DNA of 64,000 nucleotides from UBA5189 sp040389445 (GCA_040389445.1 JAZJZX010000014.1:186001-250000), one strand, 5' to 3'; counted from the first letter of the stretch, positions 31,333-39,411 are shown. Program-made: numbers and translations. The notes: generated by a model from the sequence alone, not told the origin.

Positions 31333-31498
31333 GGTCAGAGTCTAGCCATCTCGTGAGCGCCGAGACGGCGACGAGCCAGACGGAGCCGACCTTCCGCCCC
31401 GGCAGGTCGCCGCGGGCCAGCCAGCGGCGCACCGTCTCGGTGTCGACACCGAGAGCATCGGCGACTTCGGGGATCCGGAGGGCCAGTCGCTCGCTCAC
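31106..31498 (-). CDS. Excisionase-like helix-turn-helix protein
   Basis: From a GTG at 31498 the first 55 residues, LALRIPEVADALGVDTETVR, then RWLARGDLPGRKVGSVWLV and VSALTRWLD, form an HTH_17/MerR-like domain as in phage excisionases. No stop follows at once, so the frame continues through the first 227 bases of the integrase gene for a total of 130 residues; the tail looks like out-of-frame sequence. Confidence 0.75.
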   Translation of the reverse strand: MSERLALRIPEVADALGVDTETVRRWLARGDLPGRKVGSVWLVAVSALTRWLDSDHGEEASDARQAPSVPPEERRPVGSTGEHRPTGQTKARAAVQPGQGRGPAASDRAPGSKRRRGQQDDRWRVPPVVA

Positions 31499-31716
31499 GG
31501 CTGCCCCACCGGGACGATGGGCCGTCGCTTCTGGCCCCCGCTCAGCGGCGCGTAGCCAGCGTGTCCGTGCGGGTGTGAGTGGCGTCCGTTGACGTGACTG
31601 TGAGGGCGAGATGCGAGCGGGTCGCGGTCCACGGGCCAATCGCCGGCTGGGTGTGGGTGGGCATGCGTCATCACCCGGAGCCCATCGCCGAACAGATGCA
31701 GGTGCTCGTGGATCAC
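31495..31716 (-). CDS. Histidine-rich small protein
   Basis: 73 residues with 14 His, many as HxH (MIHEHLHLFGDG, MTHAHPHPAGD, HSHVNGRHSHPHGHAGY). Start and stop overlap the neighbouring genes by 4 bases, as throughout this operon. The composition suggests metal binding; the function is unknown. Confidence 0.6.
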   Translation of the reverse strand: MIHEHLHLFGDGLRVMTHAHPHPAGDWPVDRDPLASRPHSHVNGRHSHPHGHAGYAPLSGGQKRRPIVPVGQP

Positions 31717-32030
31717 GTCCGCTTTCCAATCCCGAGCTCACGGGCCTTCGCCCACGCGATCTCGACGTCGCCATACGCGAGCCACTCGCAGACCGGGGCC
31801 ACCGAGCGAAGGAACGCACCGGCCCGTTCGATGTCGCCCTCCTCGCCCGCTCGGCACGCCGCGATCGTCCGTGGGTCGGACATCGCCAACCGGAGAACCT
31901 CGAGCGGGAAGGCGATCGAGTTGACGCTTCGGTCGGCAGCAAGCGCCCGCTCATGGCGCTGGCATACAAGGTTCCGAACGTCCCCCACGTCCAGGACTGG
32001 CCGCTCAGGCATTCGCTGGATGCGCTTCAT
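31713..32030 (-). CDS. Hypothetical phage early protein
   Basis: 105 residues, mostly helical by composition (VRNLVCQRHERALAADRSVN, then IAFPLEVLRLAM). No family recognised. Four-base overlaps link it to both neighbours. Confidence 0.6.
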   Translation of the reverse strand: MKRIQRMPERPVLDVGDVRNLVCQRHERALAADRSVNSIAFPLEVLRLAMSDPRTIAACRAGEEGDIERAGAFLRSVAPVCEWLAYGDVEIAWAKARELGIGKRT

Positions 32031-32518
32031 GGCACCAGCGTCCAGGTTCCCGGCGTCCCGCCGAACCGTCGGTCGACGCCGCTGATCTGCTCCCAGAGCT
32101 CGACTGCCAGATCGGCGATCCGTCCGGCCCGCTGCCGCTCAAGGGACGGCCCGGCGTCGGTCGAGACGAGGGTCAGGCACCCAGCTGGCCCGCAGATGTC
32201 AACCAGATGGCCTGGGCCGATCGGGATGGCCAGGTACGCCGAACCGTGGCTCGCGTCGGCCCACCAGATCGTGCCCTCCCGCATCCATGTCTCGGACGGG
32301 GGCGCCGTCGTGCCAGGGTCAGGAGTCCCCGACACGGACACCGCCGGAGCGGAGGGCTGCGCGGCAGCCGTCGGGGTTGGGGCACCGAGCGGCGCCCCGG
32401 TCAGGCTCTGGAACACCGCCGGGGGGACGGGCTCAGAGGCTGACCGCGGAGTCGCGGCATCAGTGCGCCCGGCGGCGTAGCCGAGCGCGAAGGCGAGGGC
32501 GAGGGCGAGGCGCTTCAT
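32027..32518 (-). CDS. Secreted protein with a possible double-psi beta-barrel end
   Basis: 163 residues. MKRLALALAFALGYAAGRTDA is a signal peptide-like start, followed by a Pro/Thr/Ala linker. The last 80 residues (WWADASHGSAYLAIPIGPGH, CGPAGCLTLVSTDAGPS, RIADLAVELWEQISG) follow the order of RlpA-type double-psi barrels, with a reactive Asp in the VSTDAGPS turn. It may act outside the cell on the envelope. The match is weak. Confidence 0.55.
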   Translation of the reverse strand: MKRLALALAFALGYAAGRTDAATPRSASEPVPPAVFQSLTGAPLGAPTPTAAAQPSAPAVSVSGTPDPGTTAPPSETWMREGTIWWADASHGSAYLAIPIGPGHLVDICGPAGCLTLVSTDAGPSLERQRAGRIADLAVELWEQISGVDRRFGGTPGTWTLVP

Positions 32519-32967
32519 GCCGGTTCCAGTTTTCCGGGAGGCGGCTCAGGGGCCGCCCGGGAGGCCTCCCAGCGCGGGTTCCAGCGAACCTCTAGGTGAT
32601 AGCAGATGCGGCATCCTCCGCGGCTCCATGATGACCGCCCAGGGGTGACTGTATGGCTTGGGTTGGCCGTTAGATGTCGGTCGCGCGCTCTTGCCCATTT
32701 CTCTTGTTCGATCGTCTGCCACTCAGCACGGAGCTTTCGCAGTTGCTCGGCTTCGTGGTGCCATCGCCGCCACGTCTTGGCCAGCATCGCCAGTACCTCG
32801 AACGGGTCGAGGCGTTCCTCGCCACAATCGCTGCATCCAACTGTGCGCAACGCGGCGTCGAGATAGGTATGTTCGTGGCGGCAGGTGTCATATCGCTGCT
32901 CAAGCAGTTCGACAGGGGCACCCCCGGCGAAGCGTGTGGCAATGGCAATGACGTTGTCCGGCTTCAT
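32515..32967 (-). CDS. Hypothetical zinc-ribbon phage protein
   Basis: 150 residues from ATG 32967, which overlaps the upstream stop. A metal-site pattern CRHEHTYLDAALRTVGCSDC lies near residues 29-48, then a coiled, charged helix (WRRWHHEAEQLRKLRAEWQ) and a late Cys pair. No family recognised. Confidence 0.6.
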   Translation of the reverse strand: MKPDNVIAIATRFAGGAPVELLEQRYDTCRHEHTYLDAALRTVGCSDCGEERLDPFEVLAMLAKTWRRWHHEAEQLRKLRAEWQTIEQEKWARARDRHLTANPSHTVTPGRSSWSRGGCRICYHLEVRWNPRWEASRAAPEPPPGKLEPA

Positions 32968-33071
32968 CGCTCCCCCCACGGCTCGCGGAACGGATCGGCC
33001 TCGACGTACCGCTCCCGGCGGAGGTAGGCGAGGACGAGGAGGAGGGCGACGATGGCGAGGGCGCGGGTCAT
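32964..33071 (-). CDS. Single-helix small membrane protein
   Basis: 35 residues: MTRALAIVALLLVLAYLRRE forms one membrane segment with a basic flank and an acidic tail. ATGA overlaps at both ends support it. Too short for a family assignment. Confidence 0.5.
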   Translation of the reverse strand: MTRALAIVALLLVLAYLRRERYVEADPFREPWGER

Positions 33072-33361
33072 CGCGGCGGCCTCTCGTCGATCAGGGCGAG
33101 GACGTCGCGAGCCGCGCGCTCGTACCCTTCCGAGTACCAGCGTTGGATGCCGGTCGATGGCGTTGGCCCAATAGTCGGACTCGGCAGTCTCTGGACCTCC
33201 GCGCGCAGCTCCGTCAGGACGGTGGCGCGGGCTTCGGCTTCGAGTGCGGCCAACACGTAGCAATCGTCGGTGCCGCAGGCCTCGTCATGTCCGAACATAT
33301 CCACGCTGGAAACGGCCGCATCGTGGAGTCGTTCCAGCGCTTCTCGCATTCGCTCAGTCAT
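33068..33361 (-). CDS. Hypothetical phage protein
   Basis: 97 residues, helical; contains GHDEACGTDDCYVLAALEAE and RWYSEGYERAARDVLALIDE. No family recognised. Its start overlaps the upstream stop inside a recurrent junction sequence (see the repeat at 33747). Confidence 0.55.
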   Translation of the reverse strand: MTERMREALERLHDAAVSSVDMFGHDEACGTDDCYVLAALEAEARATVLTELRAEVQRLPSPTIGPTPSTGIQRWYSEGYERAARDVLALIDERPPR

Positions 33362-33756
33362 CGGTCGGCCTCCAGCTTCTCAGCGAGGGCGTTGAGGGCG
33401 GCGGCGGGGGTCGGACCACCCGCGGCGCGATGCAACATCGTATGAGTTGTGTCGGATGGGAACGGCCCGGCGCTCGCGGCCCACCGATCCTCCGTGATCG
33501 TGCCCCACAGCATGTTGATCGCCCACCCCTCCGGCAGCGCCTCCTCAGCCTTCGCCCACGCCGCGTCGAGGCTCGGGATGGATGGCTCAACAGCCGGAGT
33601 GGCGGGGGTGATACCGGCCCTTTTCTCGGGCGTTGGAGCGGAGTAGGACATCCTCAGCGCATCCGCCTTATGGCAAGCGCATTCATCGTTGCCGGATTGC
33701 CATCGCTCAACTACCCAACAACGGAGAGGAGCTGATCGATACGATCGTTCAGTCAT
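33358..33756 (-). CDS. Hypothetical phage protein
   Basis: 132 residues. The central motif SLDAAWAKAEEALPEGWAINMLWGT recurs, in my memory, in early proteins of actinophages, where it is uncharacterised. An N-terminal CxC-H segment (DECACHKAD) could bind metal. Confidence 0.55.
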   Translation of the reverse strand: MTERSYRSAPLRCWVVERWQSGNDECACHKADALRMSYSAPTPEKRAGITPATPAVEPSIPSLDAAWAKAEEALPEGWAINMLWGTITEDRWAASAGPFPSDTTHTMLHRAAGGPTPAAALNALAEKLEADR

Positions 33757-33777
33757 CGGTCGGCTCCTCTCGGGCTG
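33747..33777 (-). repeat. Recurrent gene-junction sequence
   Basis: The block CAGTCATCGGTCGGC (plus strand) occurs at four successive gene junctions: 33355-33369, 33750-33764, 33988-34002 and 34478-34492. At the second and third copies the match extends by CTCCTCTCGGGCT. Each copy encodes the end of one gene and, overlapping, the MTD/MTE start of the next. Confidence 0.85.
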
Positions 33778-33994
33778 CGAGACGCTCGGGCGTGGTCGTG
33801 ACGACGATTGATCGCATCAGCCAGCGGTACAGTCGTCCTGGCATCCAGTGGGGGCGCCGGACGGAGACGGCGACGCCCTGCCGGAACCGGAGGCTCAACG
33901 CACGGCTAATGGCGGCGTCCTGCTCCGCTCCGATGCGTTTCGAGAATGACTGCAAGGCGTCATCGAGCGCCGCCAGCGCCTCTCGGTCAGTCAT
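33749..33994 (-). CDS. Hypothetical phage protein
   Basis: 81 residues, starting MTDREALAALDDALQSF and ending REEPTDD. The middle is basic and aromatic (RRPHWMPGRLYRWLMRS). The same ending occurs in the next gene upstream. No family recognised. Confidence 0.5.
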   Translation of the reverse strand: MTDREALAALDDALQSFSKRIGAEQDAAISRALSLRFRQGVAVSVRRPHWMPGRLYRWLMRSIVVTTTPERLAAREEPTDD

Positions 33995-34484
33995 CGGTCG
34001 GCTCCTCTCGGGCTAGTCGGTCGCGGACATAGTTGACGGCGGCCACGATGAACCGAGCGTCGGGGTGCGTGACTTCCTCAAAGCACGGGTCGTGGTAGGT
34101 CCAGCCGAAGTTCGGAAAGCCTTCCCAATCGGGTCTATCGACGTTGCGGACGATATGCCTAACTGCCCATTCAACATACTCAATGGGCCACGGCCCCGGC
34201 GTGGCCGCTTCCGAGAGCGCCCGCAGCTCCTCGTCGAGCGATGGGACGGCCTCCGCGAGTGCTCGCTCGCGTTCGATTTCTCGCGGCTCGGAGCGGAGGG
34301 AGACGCCTTCGGCGATGAGGCGGAGAATGTGTTCGGGCCACGTCTTAGACTCTGGGTCGATCATGCGTAGGCCAAGCCCGTCGGCGTCCTTCCAGCCGCA
34401 TGTGCAGACCATGTACTCGTAGCCGTAATCGGTTCCCGGCTCGTGTGCTGTCAGCAGCGCCGCCAGCTTCTTTCGGTCAGTCAT
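33987..34484 (-). CDS. Hypothetical phage protein
   Basis: 165 residues. N-terminal MVCTCGWKD and WPEHILRLIAEGV form a segment seen in many actinophage-like early proteins; the C-terminal half has TPGPWPIEYVEWAVRHIV and ends DARFIVAAVNYVRDRLAREE, the pattern of Ea22/ead-type phage proteins (ATPGPW followed by D-x-x-F-I-A-x-A). Function unknown. Confidence 0.6.
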   Translation of the reverse strand: MTDRKKLAALLTAHEPGTDYGYEYMVCTCGWKDADGLGLRMIDPESKTWPEHILRLIAEGVSLRSEPREIERERALAEAVPSLDEELRALSEAATPGPWPIEYVEWAVRHIVRNVDRPDWEGFPNFGWTYHDPCFEEVTHPDARFIVAAVNYVRDRLAREEPTDD

Positions 34485-34975
34485 CGGTCGGCCTGCAGGT
34501 CGGCGTAGGTGATGGCGATCGCAAGGGCGCTCCAGACGTCGCGGGTGATGCCGTAGAGCGGCCCGGGCGTGGCCTTCCGGCCGACGGCCGCCGAACCGCC
34601 GAACCGATCGAGCAGGGCCTGGCGGATGTTCGCGTCGCGGGCCCGGCTGTCGCCGCAGATCGCGAGCTTGACGGTGCGGCGGGGGAGCTGGACGACGGGC
34701 GTCGGGTGGGCGGCCTCGGTGAAACGGCCGGACCAGTGGACGGTGGCGAACACCTCGCGACCGACGGCCATGCCGTAGCTTTCGATCTGCTCGATGACGA
34801 CGACCGAGCGCGCCGCGATTCGCCCTTCGGAAGCACCGAACAGGACGGGTCTGCTCGAGCGCAGATCCCGGAGGACATCGTCATTCAACGCGATGCCGAA
34901 GGCGACGACCGCGTCGTCCCACAGCAGCCAGGCAGAGCGCTCGGAGCCCGGGTCGATGGCGAGGATCCTCGTCAT
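34481..34975 (-). CDS. RuvC-like Holliday junction resolvase
   Basis: 164 residues with a ribonuclease H fold: first strand RILAIDPGSERSAWLLWD with the first catalytic Asp, then VVVIEQIESYGM with the Glu, and an acidic C-terminal helix DVWSALAIAITYAD. Such phage enzymes cut branched DNA during replication or packaging. It is followed by the recurrent junction sequence. Confidence 0.8.
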   Translation of the reverse strand: MTRILAIDPGSERSAWLLWDDAVVAFGIALNDDVLRDLRSSRPVLFGASEGRIAARSVVVIEQIESYGMAVGREVFATVHWSGRFTEAAHPTPVVQLPRRTVKLAICGDSRARDANIRQALLDRFGGSAAVGRKATPGPLYGITRDVWSALAIAITYADLQADR

Positions 34976-35559
34976 GCGGCGATCCGTCGGAGCTTCGGCG
35001 AGGCACCGGGAGCGAGCTTGGTGCCCTTCGAGACGTTGCACACCAGGTGGGCGCTCTGCCAGTTGCTCGGCTCGTGCGCCCCGAACGCGTCCCGGTGGTC
35101 GATCGTTGCGAAGCCGGGGTCAGGGAATCGTCGGGCCCTGTCGATCGGCGCGTGGCAGATCTGACAGATCCAGCCGTCGCGCTCGAAGATCGCACGGCGC
35201 TGGCGGCCGCGGACACGAGGGAACCGGCGCCCCCTGCCGCGACCGGGTCCGTCGGGTCGTCGCTCGTTCTGGCGAGCCAGATTGCAGGCGGCGGAGCACG
35301 ATAGCCTATTCGGCTTCCAGGTCTCGAAGACAACACCGCAGCGGCAGGTGACGGTGCGGGTGGTGGACCCCGAATGAGCCTGGCACCGAACACGCGGGCG
35401 TCGGCACCGCGCGGAACAGTAGGTCTTGAACGGCCCCGTGGTCGAGAACGCGTCGAAGGACCTGAGGCAGTACGGGCAATCGCGATCAAGGACGGTCTGG
35501 ACGGAGCGCGTGCGAGCCCCGCCAACGCCAATGGGCCGTGATTTTAGAACCCGGGCCAC
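34972..35559 (-). CDS. HNH endonuclease with zinc-finger pairs
   Basis: 195 residues from GTG 35559 behind AGGA. Two Cys-pair modules (CPYCLRSFDAFSTTG with YCSARCR, and CRCGVVFETWKP with SCSAAC) precede the HNH core RAIFERDGWICQICHAPIDR, then ATIDHRDAFGAHEPSNWQSA and HLVCNVSKG. Upstream extension in frame is implausible because it enters the repeat-rich intergenic region. Confidence 0.85.
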   Translation of the reverse strand: MARVLKSRPIGVGGARTRSVQTVLDRDCPYCLRSFDAFSTTGPFKTYCSARCRRPRVRCQAHSGSTTRTVTCRCGVVFETWKPNRLSCSAACNLARQNERRPDGPGRGRGRRFPRVRGRQRRAIFERDGWICQICHAPIDRARRFPDPGFATIDHRDAFGAHEPSNWQSAHLVCNVSKGTKLAPGASPKLRRIAA

Positions 35560-35674
35560 CAAGTTCCTGGCAGCGACTGCGGTCCTAGGAAACGGACGGC
35601 CGTCGAGGATTTGACCCCCCATCCCCCAGACGCGATCGATGCCCCTCGCTACCCCGGTACTCCTGCGGGGCCGT

Positions 35675-35728
35675 GGCCGCAACATGGGGGGGTCTATTAC
35701 GTAGTAATAGCCCCATGTTGCAACGGCC
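35675..35728. repeat. Long two-part inverted repeat
   Basis: CAACATGGGG (35680-35689) pairs with CCCCATGTTG (35711-35720). The inner CTATTAC (35694-35700) pairs with GTAATAG (35704-35710) around GTA. GGCCG and CGGCC at the outer ends extend the dyad after a 3-base asymmetry. The AT-rich core inside GC-rich flanks is unlike its surroundings. Confidence 0.85.
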
Positions 35729-35769
35729 CCTTGCAACTGTTGCAACGTGTTGCGAACTGATGTTGCAAA
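35718..35769. repeat. Five TTGCAA-type short repeats
   Basis: TTGCAAC at 35718, 35731 and 35740, TTGCGAAC at 35750 and TTGCAAA at 35763, spaced 9-13 bases, that is about one helical turn. They are iteron-like and the first overlaps the right arm of the inverted repeat. Each unit is itself palindromic (TTGCAA). Confidence 0.8.
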
Positions 35770-35797
35770 GCCTGGTGCTGACGCCCCTGACAGGGTC

Positions 35798-37048
35798 TTA
35801 GACGGCACGGCCGAGGACCTCCCACTTGCCTGACGGAAGCTTCACAAACTGATCTCCATGACGGCTGAGAACGGCGCGAACCTTGTTTTCCGCCAGGCTC
35901 AGGACATCGGCAATCTCATCAGCCGTCATGTGCCCATACTCACGAAGAACGGCAACGATCTGGTCCCGCTGGGTAAGGCTTTTTGTGAGACCGATTGGCA
36001 TCCGATCGAGGCGCTCATATCGGATCGATCCGTCGTCCTCGTGGAGTACCTGGAGTGAGACCGGAGCCAACATTGCGGAGTCGTTGGACTTGGTGTGGTA
36101 GAGCCCGAGGAACGACCCACGCTCCGTGTTCGAGAGCCTCAGCTCCCACGTTGCCCGGGCGAGGAGTCCCTTGTAGATCGAGCCATACGGGCGGGCCTTG
36201 CGGTGTTCATCGGCCGCATCGGTCTTGTTGATGTGATCGATCGCGAGGACCGTTGTCTGGAGGTAGCCGATCGCGGAGAAGAGCCGGAGGGCCGACTCAT
36301 TGGCATCTCCGCCCTCGGACCCAACGCCCGCGGCCATGCCAACGCTGTCGACGATGACCAGGCCGTATCCTTCGCGATCGACGACCGTCGCGAGGTCCTC
36401 GGCAAAGGCGTGGAGTGGACCAGCCCGTCGGCAGTTGCGGTAGTCGATCTGGACGACATCCGGAAGATGGCCGCCCATCGCAACACCCCGCACACGCCGG
36501 TTGAGGCTGTTGCGGCCAGCCTCCCAGTCGAGATAGAGCACTGGGGCGCGCCTGGGCACCCAGCCCTCAACGAGGGAGGCGCCAGTCTGGACGCTGACCG
36601 CGAGTGCCGCGGCAAGGGTCGACTTGCCAACACCTCCGTCGCCAAACAGGATCGTCGTCTGATCCTGTGGCAACATCGGGTCGAGCCGATAGGTCTCGCC
36701 GATCGGGACAGGAAGCGCGCCGACCTTCTCAATCGGGTCGCCCGCCCGCTCCTTTGCGAGCACGCGTCGGCAAAGGTCCTCGAGGACGTCGACCCAATCG
36801 ATGCCGATGTCGGCGCGGGCCGTGAGGGTCTTGGCCAGGCGATTGCGGGCCTCGGAGCCCGACAGGTTGAAGGTCGCCTGATGAATGTGCCCATCAGAGC
36901 TCCTGGTGCCCGGCAGGGCGCACATCACGGTGAGCTCTCCGTGTGTCTCGCCACGGGAGCGACGCACGTACCCGACGGCGAGCTCGGTGGCCAGGTCGGG
37001 GAGGCGCATGACATACCCGAGCCCCTGTCTCTCGAATTCACGGCGCAT
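35798..37048 (-). CDS. RecA-fold replication ATPase (RepA/AAA_25-like helicase)
   Basis: 416 residues. Walker A is ILFGDGGVGKSTLAAALAV, Walker B GLVIVDSVGMAAG, and a later motif AIDHINKTD is typical of RepA-like hexameric ATPases. The C-terminal 70 residues form a winged helix (IVAVLREYGHMTADEIADVL). The N-terminus shows no primase motif. It likely acts as a replicative helicase or loader, and the repeat region just after its stop may be its target. Confidence 0.82.
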   Translation of the reverse strand: MRREFERQGLGYVMRLPDLATELAVGYVRRSRGETHGELTVMCALPGTRSSDGHIHQATFNLSGSEARNRLAKTLTARADIGIDWVDVLEDLCRRVLAKERAGDPIEKVGALPVPIGETYRLDPMLPQDQTTILFGDGGVGKSTLAAALAVSVQTGASLVEGWVPRRAPVLYLDWEAGRNSLNRRVRGVAMGGHLPDVVQIDYRNCRRAGPLHAFAEDLATVVDREGYGLVIVDSVGMAAGVGSEGGDANESALRLFSAIGYLQTTVLAIDHINKTDAADEHRKARPYGSIYKGLLARATWELRLSNTERGSFLGLYHTKSNDSAMLAPVSLQVLHEDDGSIRYERLDRMPIGLTKSLTQRDQIVAVLREYGHMTADEIADVLSLAENKVRAVLSRHGDQFVKLPSGKWEVLGRAV

Positions 37049-37051
37049 CGC

Positions 37052-37546
37052 TTACAGCCAGTCATCTTCAGCCGGGGCCTCGGTTGGCAGTACAGGCGGC
37101 GAGTCCAGAGCCGCCATCGCGGCGACGTGGCGTTCGTCTCCCGGGACCACGATCGAGTCGACGTGGGCGTGGTACGCGTCCGCCTGGCGGCTTGCCTCAT
37201 GGGCCGCCCATTCTCGGAAGCCTCGGATCGCCTCGCGCTCGCGCGCAACGATCGCCGGGTCGCGGAGGTCGGCCACATCGGGCTCGTACTGCTCCCCGGC
37301 GTCCCGGATCGCGAACGTCTCGAGCTCGAGGACCAAGGCACCGAGGATGGCACGATGTGGCTCATACGCCGGCGACGCGCCGATCGGGCCGCGTCGCAGG
37401 ATCCCGCGCAGGAATGACGCCACCTCGCGCCGCCAGAGGGGTGGGATCCCGGCGACGATCGCACCGGTCATCGCGAGCTCGCAGTACGCCTCACCCGTCG
37501 GCTGGGCATCGTCTCGGGCGGCCAGGACCGTATCGGCGGTGATCAT
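37052..37546 (-). CDS. Hypothetical protein before the replication ATPase
   Basis: 164 residues, start ATG 37546 behind an overlapping gene end. Helical; YCELAMTGAIVAGIPPLWRR followed by ILGALVLELETFA is loosely like the DnaB N-terminal helical domain. If so it could serve the neighbouring ATPase, but the similarity is weak. Confidence 0.5.
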   Translation of the reverse strand: MITADTVLAARDDAQPTGEAYCELAMTGAIVAGIPPLWRREVASFLRGILRRGPIGASPAYEPHRAILGALVLELETFAIRDAGEQYEPDVADLRDPAIVAREREAIRGFREWAAHEASRQADAYHAHVDSIVVPGDERHVAAMAALDSPPVLPTEAPAEDDWL

Positions 37547-37731
37547 CGGAGACCCATGAGGTACAGCGCGAGCTCGTCCCGGATCAGCCTGGCCGTTCGG
37601 GCCAGCCCGTTGAGTCCAGCCAGCTCAAGGCGCTCCTCGAGCGCCTTGGCTGCGTCGTACGCACGGCTCAGCTCGTATTCGGCCTGGACGCGCTCCTCGG
37701 TCTCCGGGTTACGACGGATCTCGGGGATCAC
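37543..37731 (-). CDS. Small helical protein
   Basis: 62 residues from a GTG overlapping the previous stop as GTGA. Acidic helix PETEERVQAEYELSRAYDA continues AKALEERLELAGLN. No family recognised; a coiled-coil or scaffold role is possible. Confidence 0.5.
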   Translation of the reverse strand: MIPEIRRNPETEERVQAEYELSRAYDAAKALEERLELAGLNGLARTARLIRDELALYLMGLR

Positions 37732-38558
37732 GCCGGCACCGCCTTCCGACGGCCGCCAGTATGGCCTCGCCGTGCCTTCCCGGCCCTTAGGGCCGCCAGC
37801 CACGCTTCACGGCGTTCCGGGTCATGGGCCGGATGGTTCGTCCGAAAGTGGGATGTCGGGATCCGGCCCTCGGCATGGAGCCGCCGGGTCATCGCCGATT
37901 GCGCCGCCCTCGCCGCTGGCGTCCATCGCTCCGCAGTCCGCATCGCGAGCGATTGCTCCCTGGTCGCAGGCGTAGCCGTGCGGTGAGTCGCGAGCGGCAG
38001 CGGGCTGAATGCCCGGAGAGCGCAGTCGGCAGTCCGGCATGCCCCCTCCGGCTCGCAGCTGGCGCACATGTCGGCGATGGCGCCGAGCAGATCGGCCGAG
38101 CGCTCCTCGGCGATCCTTATACCCGAGCGCAGGCGGGCAACCTCCTGATAGCGTCTCCGGCCATCGCCCGTCTGGCCAGCCTGGCGGGCACGAGTGCTCG
38201 CATCTCGCTCGCTCGCGGCTACCTCGCGACAGGACGGCGAGCAGTAGCGCTTGGCGCCCATGTTGCCGCCGTCGTTGCGGAAATGCGTCCCACAGCGCGA
38301 GCAGGCTCGCGTGCGGGCCTTCCTCACGATCTCGGCGAGCCTCGGCCAGTCGAGGGCGGTTGCCAGTGCCACAGCGGCCGCCGTGCGCGGCAGGCTGGCC
38401 CCGACCCGGTAGTGGTCGAGCGCGGTGCGGCCGATGCCCGTAGCCCGGTGGATTTCCTGGCGCGGAATGCCGCGCGTCTCGAGGGCCCTGACCAGCTCGC
38501 GACCGAACGCTGCTGCGCTCGCAGCCTTGGGCGTACCAGGCGCGATCGTGTACGTCAC
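37728..38558 (-). CDS. HTH and zinc-finger DNA-binding protein
   Basis: 276 residues. The first 75 contain a Cro/C1-type helix-turn-helix (IPRQEIHRATGIGRTALDHY). A zinc finger follows (ACSRCGTHFRN, YCSPSCREVA), then a second Cys cluster (CASCEPEGACRTADC) and a basic tail. Probably a phage transcription or DNA-targeting factor. Confidence 0.7.
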   Translation of the reverse strand: MTYTIAPGTPKAASAAAFGRELVRALETRGIPRQEIHRATGIGRTALDHYRVGASLPRTAAAVALATALDWPRLAEIVRKARTRACSRCGTHFRNDGGNMGAKRYCSPSCREVAASERDASTRARQAGQTGDGRRRYQEVARLRSGIRIAEERSADLLGAIADMCASCEPEGACRTADCALRAFSPLPLATHRTATPATREQSLAMRTAERWTPAARAAQSAMTRRLHAEGRIPTSHFRTNHPAHDPERREAWLAALRAGKARRGHTGGRRKAVPA

Positions 38559-39022
38559 GACGGCACCGCCTGGCGCTCACGGAGCCGCTGGACCTGGGCC
38601 CAGCCGGCGCACCGGTCCGCGGGCCTGCCAGAGGCCCGGTACGGGACGCCAGCAACCATCGGAGGTTGGTAGTCGGCCGAGTCCTCGACCGGTCGCACGC
38701 GACCGTCCGGATGGCGGAACGCCTTCGGCCGGCGGATGCCCTGGTGGCACCAGAAGTTCGGCAGGGCCTCGAGAGCCTCGCCACGCTGGCGCTCCGGGCT
38801 GTCGGGCCGGTACGCGCAGTCGTGGCAGCGGCTCGCCCGGGTCTCGGGCTCGACGTCCGTCCGAACCTTCCGCTGCCGGAGGTCGAAGATCGGTGTCCAG
38901 CAGTTGCAGCCGCCCGGTCCACGGTCCACGGCGCCGTAGCAGCACCAGGCTTCGGCCGCGAGATCCTCGACAGTGAGGAAGGGCAGTGGCTCGCCCGAGC
39001 CGCAGAGCATGAAGCCGCTCAC
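38555..39022 (-). CDS. Cysteine-rich hypothetical protein
   Basis: 155 residues from a GTG at 39022 that overlaps the upstream stop as GTGA. Ten Cys residues appear in pairs (AWCCYG, GGCNCWTP, SRCHDCAYRPDSPE, FWCHQGI), consistent with two zinc sites or an iron-sulfur site. The CxxCxYxPGSP-like element with a late FxCHQ is common in actinophage early proteins of unknown role. Confidence 0.6.
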   Translation of the reverse strand: MSGFMLCGSGEPLPFLTVEDLAAEAWCCYGAVDRGPGGCNCWTPIFDLRQRKVRTDVEPETRASRCHDCAYRPDSPERQRGEALEALPNFWCHQGIRRPKAFRHPDGRVRPVEDSADYQPPMVAGVPYRASGRPADRCAGWAQVQRLRERQAVPS

Positions 39023-39411
39023 GCCGTGCCCCACAGCCGCTCGAGCGACCGCGTCTCGCGGACGTCGTCCAGCGTCCGATCGTCAGTTGGCCAGGCGCCG
39101 CTCCAGATCCATGCCAGCCGGTGCGTCTCGTGGATGACCAGGCCGTTCCATGCGAGGTGCATGTGTCGCTCGATGGCCTCTGAGCCGACCGAGACGACAT
39201 CGGCGTGTGCCCTCGCCGCGGCGACGATCTCGTCTTCGGTGAATACGTCGGGTCGCATCGCCAGGTGCGCAAGCCGCAGGCCACACGGGACGCAGCGCGG
39301 CGAACCGTCGCTCGTGTCGGCAAGCCGCCCGCAGGACTCGAGGCAGAGTGGCACTGCCGGCGGTACGGGCCGGCCGGCGAGCCAGGACATGAGGCTCGAG
39401 ACGAGGGTCAT
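39019..39411 (-). CDS. Hypothetical protein with a Cys-rich finger
   Basis: 130 residues. A possible metal site, PLCLESCGRLADTSDGSPRC followed by VPCGL, is near residue 30; a helical segment DEIVAAARAHADVVS follows. No family recognised. Both ends overlap neighbours. Confidence 0.55.
   Translation of the reverse strand: MTLVSSLMSWLAGRPVPPAVPLCLESCGRLADTSDGSPRCVPCGLRLAHLAMRPDVFTEDEIVAAARAHADVVSVGSEAIERHMHLAWNGLVIHETHRLAWIWSGAWPTDDRTLDDVRETRSLERLWGTA

Larger units (their letters stand above)
35560..35797. other. Intergenic region with dyad and repeat cluster, candidate origin or operator
   Basis: 238 bases without a gene between the replication ATPase and the HNH gene, the longest gap in the early operon. 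It holds the long inverted repeat and the five TTGCAA-type repeats listed separately, and a C-rich stretch (GACCCCCCATCCCCC). The combination suggests a protein-binding replication origin or operator. Confidence 0.5.

Noticed and set aside
31611..32480. Plus-strand 289-residue open frame in the early operon
   Set aside because: Opposes the direction of the operon and overlaps three genes linked by 4-base overlaps.
35798..37417. Plus-strand 440-residue open frame over the replication ATPase
   Set aside because: Shadow of the minus-strand gene with Walker motifs; same direction as no neighbour.
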